From positions 1-5,666 of the forward strand of contig SXYY01000159.1 of the NCBI GenBank assembly GCA_005788145.1: 5,666 nt of DNA, given 5' to 3'. Positions 1 to 4,739 of this stretch are shown one piece after another (within the stretch, counting starts at the first letter, position 1; each line of letters opens with the position of its first letter). The translations under genes and the position numbers were made by a program. The notes under the pieces are model-generated. The model did no database searches, was not told where the DNA came from, and saw only the letters and a program-made list of their open reading frames with translations. Source of the stretch: Bacteroidota bacterium (lineage in GTDB: Bacteria > Bacteroidota > Bacteroidia > NS11-12g > UBA955).

Positions 1-1050
1 CTCGCCTTTCTTGCTCTTTACGATTTCTCGATTGTTCGCCACGATGCCCACCGCCCAGCCATCAATCCGCGCATATCCGCACAGAATCGACTTGCCATAG
101 CCCTCTTTGTATTGCTCAAACTCACTGTTATCGACGAGTCGCTCAATCACCTCCACCGAATTGTAAGGCTTGTTGCGTTCATTCGGCAAAATCCCCCAGA
201 TCTCCTCCATTTTTTTGGTTGGCTGAGACGATGCGATGCGATCAAATCCCGCCTCCTCGTACTTGCCAATCTTATCCATGATGTAACGAATGCGATCCCA
301 ACAGGTTGCATCGTCTGGAAACTTATCATCAATCACACCCGAAATCTCTGTTTGGGTGGTCGCACCGCCCAAAGTTTCGTTGTCTACATCCTCGCCAATT
401 GCGGCCTTCACCAGGTAACTTCCCGCCAAAAATATGCTGCCATTGCCTTCCACAATCAGGGCTTCATCGCTCATGATGGGCAAATAGGCACCACCGGCAA
501 CGCAGCTACCCATCACCGCGGCAATCTGGGTGATACCCATGGCACTCATTTGGGCATTGTTGCGGAACATCCGTCCGAAATGCTCCTTATCAGCAAAAAT
601 CTCATCCTGCATGGGCAAGAAAACCCCTGCACTATCCACCAAATAAATGATGGGCAAGCGGTTTTCCATGGCGATTTCTTGGGCCCGCAGATTTTTTTTG
701 CCCGTAATGGGAAACCACGCACCGGCTTTCACCGTTGCATCGTTGGCCACAATGACACACTGCTTGCCTGATACATATCCAATGCCGGTAACCACACCAC
801 CACCCACACATCCACCGTGTTCAGCATACATTTCATATCCAGCAAAAGCACCTATCTCTATCCACTCAGAATTTGGGTCGCGCAAGTAATCAACACGCTC
901 CCGACAAAGCATTTTCCCCTTCTCTTTTTGTTTGGCCGCAGCTTTCTCCCCACCGCCTCCATAGATTTTATCCAATCGCGATTTTGCCAAATCCCACTCC
1001 TGCTTGTTCAAATCTTGATTCTTGTTAAATTGAATGTCCTGCGTGCTCAT
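1..1050 (-). CDS. Acyl-CoA carboxylase carboxyltransferase (beta) subunit, methylcrotonyl-CoA carboxylase type, N-terminal 350 residues
   Basis: This is the carboxyltransferase subunit of a biotin-dependent acyl-CoA carboxylase, which moves the carboxyl group from carboxybiotin to an acyl-CoA in the cytoplasm. The frame is open without a stop from the ATG at 1050-1048 to the window edge. That gives 350 residues of a family usually about 510-545 long, so the C-terminal part is missing. Visible landmarks are GGGGEKAAAKQKEKGKM (31-47), RERVDYL (50-56), CVIVANDATVKAG (98-110), ITGKKNLRAQEIA (115-127), the oxyanion-type loop MGSCVAGGAYLPIMSDE (180-196) and GSIFLAGSYLVKAAIGE (204-220). The wording matches methylcrotonyl-CoA carboxylase beta (leucine breakdown) better than propionyl-CoA carboxylase, but the acyl substrate is inferred. 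The start fits because family members carry about 30 residues before the GGGEK segment. No biotin carboxylase partner is visible; it may lie beyond position 1. The gene diverges from the helicase. Confidence 0.93.
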   Translation of the reverse strand, partial: MSTQDIQFNKNQDLNKQEWDLAKSRLDKIYGGGGEKAAAKQKEKGKMLCRERVDYLRDPNSEWIEIGAFAGYEMYAEHGGCVGGGVVTGIGYVSGKQCVIVANDATVKAGAWFPITGKKNLRAQEIAMENRLPIIYLVDSAGVFLPMQDEIFADKEHFGRMFRNNAQMSAMGITQIAAVMGSCVAGGAYLPIMSDEALIVEGNGSIFLAGSYLVKAAIGEDVDNETLGGATTQTEISGVIDDKFPDDATCWDRIRYIMDKIGKYEEAGFDRIASSQPTKKMEEIWGILPNERNKPYNSVEVIERLVDNSEFEQYKEGYGKSILCGYARIDGWAVGIVANNREIVKSKKGE

Positions 1051-1057
1051 ACAACGT

Positions 1058-1065
1058 CAAAAATA
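1058..1065 (-). promoter_or_regulatory. Candidate -7 promoter box of the carboxyltransferase gene
   Basis: Read on the minus strand this is TATTTTTG, an exact match to the TAnnTTTG -7 element of the Bacteroidota primary sigma factor. It ends only 7 nt before the ATG at 1050. A start site 4-6 nt downstream would leave a leader of about 1-4 nt, so the mRNA may be effectively leaderless. No TTTG-like -33 element stands 19 nt upstream. The box is the only exact match in the intergenic region on this strand, but the region is AT-rich, so confidence is moderate. Confidence 0.5.
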
Positions 1066-1070
1066 CAATC

Positions 1071-1086
1071 AATATAAGTTTATATT
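1071..1086. repeat. AT-rich inverted repeat, possible operator
   Basis: AATATAA (1071-1077) and TTATATT (1080-1086) are perfect inverted 7-nt arms around a GT spacer. The repeat sits just upstream of the candidate -7 box of the carboxyltransferase gene and touches the place where its -33 element should be. That is where a dimeric repressor or activator would bind. No regulator gene is visible in the window, and AT-only arms of this size arise easily by chance, so the operator role is only a suggestion. Confidence 0.3.
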
Positions 1087-1119
1087 CTATGATTTATACC
1101 AATGTTGACTTTTTCTTTG

Positions 1120-1127
1120 TATCTTCG
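1120..1127 (+). promoter_or_regulatory. Candidate -7 promoter box of the RNA helicase gene
   Basis: TATCTTCG matches the Bacteroidota TAnnTTTG -7 element at all but one position and is followed by the GC-rich CGCGCCGC often seen around Bacteroidota start sites. The 19-nt-upstream position does not carry a clear TTTG; a TTG occurs at 1105-1107, too close to be a standard -33 box. Transcription would begin near 1131-1134, giving a helicase leader of roughly 108-111 nt that contains the foldable element at 1152-1222. Confidence 0.55.
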
Positions 1128-1151
1128 CGCCGCTTAATTCATCTAGAGTCA

Positions 1152-1222
1152 GTCTTTAACAACGTGCTTTCATTGCACGTTTGCGATAAAAACACTAGCT
1201 CAGAAGTGTTTCGCAGAAAGAC
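1152..1222 (+). promoter_or_regulatory. Structured 5' leader of the RNA helicase mRNA (candidate three-way junction)
   Basis: Three nested complementary pairs fit one compact fold. An outer stem pairs GTCTTT (1152-1157) with AAAGAC (1217-1222). Inside it, AACGTGC (1161-1167) pairs with GCACGTT (1175-1181) around a 7-nt loop. Next, AAACACT (1190-1196) pairs with AGTGTTT (1205-1211) around an 8-nt loop, and this stem is extended across a 4-nt bulge by GCG (1183-1185) with CGC (1212-1214). The junction linkers are only 3, 1 and 2 nt. The element lies between the likely start site near 1132 and the ATG at 1242 and is followed by an A-rich unstructured stretch with no Shine-Dalgarno. Bacterial cold-shock RNA helicases are often controlled through their leaders, so a control element is plausible. 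I do not recognise it as a named riboswitch or Rfam family. Confidence 0.5.
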
Positions 1223-1241
1223 AGTAATCTAAAAAACATAC

Positions 1242-2837
1242 ATGCAATCATTTGAATCATTGGGGTTAATCGCCCCCTTGGTGAAGTCTGTTTCAGAACA
1301 GGGCTACACAACCCCAACGCCAATCCAAGCATTGGCCATTCCAACCATTTTAAAAGGAAGCGACCTTTTCGCTACAGCCCCAACAGGCACAGGCAAAACG
1401 GCAGCGTTTGCCATCCCCATTATTCAACAAATCATGGCCAACCCCCAACGCAAAACACATGCATTGGTATTGGCTCCGACCCGTGAGTTGGCGCACCAAA
1501 TTTCCGACAACTTCAAGAAGTACGCTAGCGGAACAAACTTGCGCATTGCCTTGGTATACGGTGGTGTGTCACAGATGCGCCAAGTACAAGAAATTCGTCG
1601 CGGTTGCCAGGTGATCATCGCCACGCCCGGACGTTTGCTCGACTTGATCGAACAAGGATTTATCGATCTTTCAGGCATCCAAACTTTTGTATTGGATGAG
1701 TGTGACCGTATGCTCGACATGGGCTTCGTGGCCGATATCCGTGCCATTGGCAAATTGATGTTGGCAGAATGCAAGCAAACTTTGTTGTTCTCTGCTACTG
1801 CACCCCGTGAAATCAAGCAATTGGCTTCAGAAATGTTGGTGGATCCCGAGCACATCGATATCCTTCCAACAATAGAAGACAAACCAAAAATCACCCAGTG
1901 GTTGTTTGCCGTTGACCGCAACAACAAATACGCCTTGTTGCGCGATATGTTGGAAGATCCAGCCGTAGAATCTATGCTTGTCTTTACAAAAACCAAGCAC
2001 GGCGCCGACAAATTGGTGATGTCGTTGAAAGACGATGGTTATTCAGCAGTGGCCATTCACGGCGACAAATCACAGCGTGAGCGTTCAAACAACTTGGATA
2101 TGTTCAAACGCGGACGTGCCAAATTGTTGATTGCAACGGATGTTGCTGCCCGCGGTGTGGACGTAAAAGAACTTAATTATGTATTGAATTTTGATATCGC
2201 GATGGATGCGGATACCCACACTCACCGAATCGGCCGTACAGGTCGCGCCGGCGCCGAAGGTATCGCCATTTCATTCTGCGAACGCTCAGAAGTAAACTTG
2301 CTCGAACAAATCTACCGCATTCACGGTCGCGAGTGCATGACTGAAATGGAACACGATTACCGCATTGAATTGCCCCAACGTCGCAGTGGCGGTGGCGGAA
2401 ACGGTGGTGGATCGAGCTTTCACCGCGGTTACGGCAACAAGAGTCGCGGCGGAAACGGTGGTGGCGGATATGGTGGAAATCGCAGTGGCGGTGGTGGATA
2501 CGGTGGAAACCGTGGAGGATCTAGTTATGGTGGAAACCGCGGTGGCTCTAGCTATGGCGGAGGTTCTAGCTATGGCGGAGGTTCTAGCTCAAACTACAGT
2601 GGTGGAAACGGCGGAGGATTCAAAGGTGGATCTGATCGCGGTGCCGGATTTGGATCTGATCGCGGTGGAAACAAGCCGGGATCAAATTTCTCTTCATCAC
2701 CACGCGACAGTCGCTCTGAAAGACCTTCTGGTGGCTACCGAGGAGCAAATGCTGGCGGTTCGGGTGGAAATGGCAACCGCAACAACACCCGTTGGGGTGG
2801 AGCTGGCCGTAGCCCAAAGAAAACAAGTCAGTACTAA
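1242..2837 (+). CDS. DEAD-box family ATP-dependent RNA helicase (RhlE-like) with DECD motif II and Gly-rich tail
   Basis: This protein unwinds or remodels RNA duplexes using ATP and probably acts in ribosome assembly, mRNA decay or cold adaptation. All helicase motifs are present: the upstream aromatic F4, Q motif GYTTPTPIQ (21-29), Walker A APTGTGKT (46-53), PTRELA (79-84), TPGRLLD (128-134), motif II DECD (152-155), SAT (184-186), ATDVAARGVD (298-307) and HRIGRTGR (328-335). The core ends near residue 380. Residues 381-531 form a low-complexity tail of RGG, GYGGNR and SSYGG units, typical of an RNA-binding disordered extension. Motif II reads DECD where bacterial members normally read DEAD, and motif VI is preceded by THT rather than the usual YVH. 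The gene stands alone, with its own promoter and structured leader, and its mRNA likely ends at the hairpin at 2969-3004. The ATG at 1242 places the Q motif at the normal distance. The subfamily (RhlE versus CsdA) is uncertain. Confidence 0.96.
   Translation: MQSFESLGLIAPLVKSVSEQGYTTPTPIQALAIPTILKGSDLFATAPTGTGKTAAFAIPIIQQIMANPQRKTHALVLAPTRELAHQISDNFKKYASGTNLRIALVYGGVSQMRQVQEIRRGCQVIIATPGRLLDLIEQGFIDLSGIQTFVLDECDRMLDMGFVADIRAIGKLMLAECKQTLLFSATAPREIKQLASEMLVDPEHIDILPTIEDKPKITQWLFAVDRNNKYALLRDMLEDPAVESMLVFTKTKHGADKLVMSLKDDGYSAVAIHGDKSQRERSNNLDMFKRGRAKLLIATDVAARGVDVKELNYVLNFDIAMDADTHTHRIGRTGRAGAEGIAISFCERSEVNLLEQIYRIHGRECMTEMEHDYRIELPQRRSGGGGNGGGSSFHRGYGNKSRGGNGGGGYGGNRSGGGGYGGNRGGSSYGGNRGGSSYGGGSSYGGGSSSNYSGGNGGGFKGGSDRGAGFGSDRGGNKPGSNFSSSPRDSRSERPSGGYRGANAGGSGGNGNRNNTRWGGAGRSPKKTSQY
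2544..2590 (+). repeat. 18-bp tandem repeat encoding the SSYGGG units of the helicase tail
   Basis: Two nearly identical 18-bp units, at 2544-2561 (ggctctagctatggcgga) and 2562-2579 (ggttctagctatggcgga), are followed by a partial third copy to 2590. Each unit encodes one G-S-S-Y-G-G hexapeptide. The DNA identity is higher than the protein repeat requires, since serine and glycine have many codons. This suggests recent duplication by slippage, so tail length may differ among close relatives. Confidence 0.75.
2628..2666 (+). repeat. Direct repeat of 15 bp in the helicase tail
   Basis: The 15-mer GGATCTGATCGCGGT occurs at 2628-2642 and again, identical, at 2652-2666, a period of 24 bp. Both copies encode G-S-D-R-G in the RNA-binding tail. 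Like the 18-bp units upstream, the exact nucleotide match suggests duplication within the gene. Confidence 0.75.
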
Positions 2838-2844
2838 GATTAGG

Positions 2845-2855
2845 AAAATAAAAAA
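2845..2855 (-). terminator. U-tract ending the SRP RNA transcript
   Basis: On the minus strand the closing stem of the SRP RNA (TACCGCC arm, 2862-2856) is followed at once by T6-A-T4 (2855-2845). The GC-rich closing helix followed by this T-run is the only termination signal visible for the RNA. The tract lies 7 nt beyond the helicase stop codon on the opposite strand, so the SRP RNA would end before reaching helicase coding sequence. Confidence 0.65.
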
Positions 2856-2936
2856 GGCGGTATCGCGCCGCTACAACCCATTGTCCTTGCTGCCTTCCGG
2901 CCCTGGGGAAGTGAATGGGGAGCTGGCCGTACCGCC
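2856..2936 (-). ncRNA. ffs: Signal recognition particle RNA (bacterial small SRP RNA, 4.5S type)
   Basis: This RNA scaffolds Ffh in the signal recognition particle, which delivers membrane and secreted proteins to the translocon. On the minus strand an 81-nt unit is closed by GGCGGTA (2936-2930) with TACCGCC (2862-2856). Inside, counted from 2936, further helices pair nt 10-12 with 68-70, 14-16 with 65-67 and 18-22 with 56-60. The conserved apical domain IV is clear: GCC-GGAA-GGC stem-loop (36-45) with a GGAA tetraloop, flanked by CAGG (32-35) and AGCA (46-49), the symmetric internal loop bound by the Ffh M domain, then UCC/GGA pairing. GGGTTGTAGCGGC near the 3' end resembles the GGGATGTAGCTGGC of E. 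coli 4.5S RNA. An Alu domain is absent, as in the short form. A promoter box lies 4 nt upstream and a T-run directly downstream. Exact ends are estimated. Confidence 0.93.
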
Positions 2937-2940
2937 AGTG

Positions 2941-2971
2941 CAAATGTAGTGATAAATTGTACCACTTAAAA
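2941..2971 (-). promoter_or_regulatory. Promoter of the SRP RNA gene
   Basis: On the minus strand the -7 box is TACATTTG (2948-2941), an exact TAnnTTTG match. A 19-nt spacer separates it from TTTT (2971-2968), one base off the TTTG -33 element. Transcription starting 5 nt after the box falls on G2936, the first base of the RNA's closing stem, which supports both calls. The -33 element overlaps the left arm of the plus-strand terminator hairpin at 2969-2981, so the two signals share DNA. Confidence 0.8.
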
Positions 2972-3004
2972 GGGCTTCCGCGCAGCGGAAGCCCTTTATT
3001 TTTT
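2969..3004 (+). terminator. Rho-independent terminator, probably of the helicase mRNA
   Basis: A perfect 13-bp inverted repeat, AAAGGGCTTCCGC (2969-2981) and GCGGAAGCCCTTT (2985-2997), encloses a GCA loop and is followed by ATTTTTT (2998-3004). This is a textbook intrinsic terminator on the plus strand. No other T-tailed hairpin is visible between the helicase stop at 2837 and this point. Helicase transcripts would therefore cross the whole SRP RNA gene in antisense before stopping. It also insulates lptB from upstream transcription. Confidence 0.9.
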
Positions 3005-3008
3005 GCCC

Positions 3009-3016
3009 TATATTTG
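3009..3016 (+). promoter_or_regulatory. Candidate -7 promoter box of the lptB cluster
   Basis: TATATTTG is an exact TAnnTTTG match placed 5 nt before the lptB ATG at 3022. A start site 4-6 nt downstream falls at 3020-3022, so the mRNA would have a leader of 0-2 nt. The expected -33 position (2986-2989) lies inside the right arm of the terminator and reads CGGA, a poor match. The preceding terminator argues that a promoter must lie here, since nothing upstream should read through efficiently. Confidence 0.6.
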
Positions 3017-3021
3017 TAAAG

Positions 3022-3762
3022 ATGAAACTACGCTCAGAACATTTGGTGAAACAATATGGTGCCAAGCGCGTCGTAAACGACGTGAGCGTAGAAGTAAACC
3101 AAGGTGAAATCGTAGGACTACTCGGTCCAAACGGCGCTGGAAAAACCACCTCCTTCTATATGTTCGTTGGATTGGTGCGTCCGGATGAAGGCAAAGTCTT
3201 CCTCGAAGATACCGAAATCAGCACATGGCCCATGTTCAAACGCGCCCAAAATGGCGTGGGTTACCTCCCACAAGAAGCCTCTGTTTTCAGGGAACTCAGC
3301 GTAGAAGAGAACATTCAGGCCATTCTTGAGATGACCGCCCTATCCAAAGCCGAACAAACCGATAAACTGGAGTCGCTCATCGCTGAATTTGGACTTGGTA
3401 GGGTGAGAAAGAACCTCGGCAAAGTGCTTTCTGGCGGTGAACGCAGGAGAACCGAGATTGCCCGCGCCTTGGCAACCGACCCAAAATTCATCTTATTGGA
3501 TGAACCGTTTGCAGGGGTTGACCCCATCGCCGTTGAAGACATCCAACAGATCGTGGCCAAACTCAAACAAAAAAATATCGGTATTTTGATTACGGATCAC
3601 AACGTACAAGAAACCCTCAGTATCACAGATAGGGCCTATCTATTGTTTGAGGGAAAACTACTCAAACATGGCACCGCGGAAGAATTGGCCAGCGACGAAA
3701 TGGTGCGAAAAGTGTACTTGGGACAGAACTTTGAATTACGTCGCTCAAAATCGGCCACCTGA
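3022..3762 (+). CDS. lptB: LPS export ABC transporter ATP-binding protein LptB
   Basis: LptB is the cytoplasmic ATPase that, as a dimer with LptFG, extracts lipopolysaccharide from the inner membrane and drives it along the Lpt bridge to the outer membrane. The 246 residues form a single ABC nucleotide-binding domain of the usual length (E. coli about 241). Walker A is GPNGAGKT (35-42), Q-loop YLPQEASVF (81-89), signature LSGGERRRTEIARAL (136-150), Walker B FILLDEP (156-162) with catalytic E161, D-loop GVDP (165-168) and switch H193 in ITDHNV. RRRTEIARAL and the C-terminal VYLGQNF are characteristic of LptB rather than other ABC ATPases. No LptA, LptC, LptF or LptG gene is adjacent. The gene starts the three-gene cluster, and its TGA overlaps the next ATG by one base, suggesting coupled translation. 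The start follows family N-termini. Confidence 0.96.
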   Translation: MKLRSEHLVKQYGAKRVVNDVSVEVNQGEIVGLLGPNGAGKTTSFYMFVGLVRPDEGKVFLEDTEISTWPMFKRAQNGVGYLPQEASVFRELSVEENIQAILEMTALSKAEQTDKLESLIAEFGLGRVRKNLGKVLSGGERRRTEIARALATDPKFILLDEPFAGVDPIAVEDIQQIVAKLKQKNIGILITDHNVQETLSITDRAYLLFEGKLLKHGTAEELASDEMVRKVYLGQNFELRRSKSAT

Positions 3763-4736
3763 TGTCCAACACCTTTAGATTCATTGTCTCTCCCTCCACA
3801 GATGTATACTACAACTTGGCGGCAGAATCGCATTTTTTACACCATACTTCGGAAAACCTCTTTTTATTTTGGCAAAGTGAATCGGCCGTTGTTTGTGGCA
3901 AACACCAAAATTTGTGTGCCGAGATCAATTACGCTGCCTGCCAGCATCTTGGTATCAAGGCCGCCCGCCGCGTAAGCGGCGGCGGCACCGTCTACCACGA
4001 CCTCGGCAACCTCAACTTTGCCTACATCCAAGACCTAGGCACCACCCTCGATAAAGCCGTAAACTACAAGCGATTCCTGGAGCCTATCCGACAAGCACTA
4101 TCCACTCTTGGCATTGAATCCACTTACTCACAACGCGACGACTTGCTCTATCAGGGACTCAAATTCTCAGGCAACGCACAGCACATTTTCCAACAACAAA
4201 AACGCGTACTGCACCATGGTACCCTGTTGCTGAATGCCAATATACACAACCTCGGAAAAGCCCTCAAGACCAATGGGAACTACCAAGACAAAGCCGTAAA
4301 AAGCAATCGCTCCGAAGTAACCAACCTCGGCGACCACCACCCAAAATTGACCGATATTCCCAATACCATCGATCAACTTTCACAAGCACTCATCCCCCTG
4401 CTCCAGGCACAAGCATCCACCATCGCCCCAGAAGAGCACCAAGCCATCATCGCCCTGCGCAATGAAAAATTCTGTACAGACGAATGGATTCTTGGCTATT
4501 CCCCCAACTACAAACACCAACGCGCGTTCACCGTTGACAACCATAGCTACCACCTAAACATGGAGGTAACCAAAGGACGTATTAGCCAATTTGTTTTGCT
4601 CGACAGCAACCTTACACCCGTATTTGAAAAAGCCTGCAAACAAGTCATCGACAAACCCATTGTCCCACATACTTTTGAGCTCGCCTTTGCCGATACTGCA
4701 CTTTCATCGCCCCATCACCACCTCCACTTTTTCTAA
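3762..4736 (+). CDS. lplA: Lipoate--protein ligase (LplA family)
   Basis: This enzyme activates free lipoate with ATP to lipoyl-AMP and transfers it to lysines of the E2 subunits of 2-oxoacid dehydrogenases and the glycine cleavage H protein. The 324 residues are close to the two-domain E. coli LplA (338). The catalytic domain shows RRVSGGGTVYHDLGNLNF (69-86), which forms the lipoate and nucleotide pocket, KFSGNAQ (134-140), HHGTLLLN (151-158), and K177 in QDKAVKSNRSEVTNL, which aligns with the lipoate-AMP-binding lysine of E. coli LplA (AAKGITSVRSRVTNL). Residues about 233-305, starting near FCTDEWILGYSP, look like the C-terminal accessory domain. The protein ends in an odd SSPHHHLHFF. Its ATG shares the A of the lptB stop codon, and nth follows after 3 nt. 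No functional link with LPS export is known to me, so the linkage is probably just cotranscription. An octanoyltransferase is less likely given the LplA-type motifs. Confidence 0.93.
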   Translation: MSNTFRFIVSPSTDVYYNLAAESHFLHHTSENLFLFWQSESAVVCGKHQNLCAEINYAACQHLGIKAARRVSGGGTVYHDLGNLNFAYIQDLGTTLDKAVNYKRFLEPIRQALSTLGIESTYSQRDDLLYQGLKFSGNAQHIFQQQKRVLHHGTLLLNANIHNLGKALKTNGNYQDKAVKSNRSEVTNLGDHHPKLTDIPNTIDQLSQALIPLLQAQASTIAPEEHQAIIALRNEKFCTDEWILGYSPNYKHQRAFTVDNHSYHLNMEVTKGRISQFVLLDSNLTPVFEKACKQVIDKPIVPHTFELAFADTALSSPHHHLHFF

Positions 4737-4739
4737 CCC

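Noticed and set aside
112..771. Long plus-strand open frame
   Set aside because: It is antisense to the carboxyltransferase gene, whose minus-strand frame is open for all 350 codons with clear family motifs. The plus-strand product has no recognisable domain.
647..1077. Two shorter plus-strand open frames
   Set aside because: They overlap the N-terminal coding region of the carboxyltransferase on the other strand and give low-complexity, unfamiliar products.
1224..1241. Shine-Dalgarno site before the helicase
   Set aside because: The sequence before the ATG is A-rich without AGGAGG-like bases, which is normal for Bacteroidota, so no ribosome binding site is annotated.
1424..2011. Minus-strand open frame inside the helicase gene
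   Set aside because: It is antisense to the helicase core, and the helicase motifs in the plus frame leave no doubt about which frame is coding.
2544..2666. CRISPR-like or intergenic repeat array
   Set aside because: The repeats are in frame inside the helicase gene, encode Gly/Ser/Tyr units and lack unique spacers of constant length.
2856..2936. Plus-strand reading of the GGCGGTA/TACCGCC stem as the helicase terminator
   Set aside because: No T-run follows the stem on the plus strand, and the GGAA tetraloop and its internal loop only make sense on the minus strand as SRP RNA.
2365..2949. Second plus-strand frame of 194 codons across the helicase tail
   Set aside because: The GGN-rich repeat codons read in another frame give a Val/Ala/Glu/Thr-rich product with few stops. 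It runs on through the SRP RNA gene, so it is a composition artefact rather than an overlapping gene.
2871..3149. Minus-strand open frame covering SRP RNA and the start of lptB
   Set aside because: It crosses the SRP RNA, its promoter and the terminator and is antisense to the LptB Walker A region. No protein family fits.
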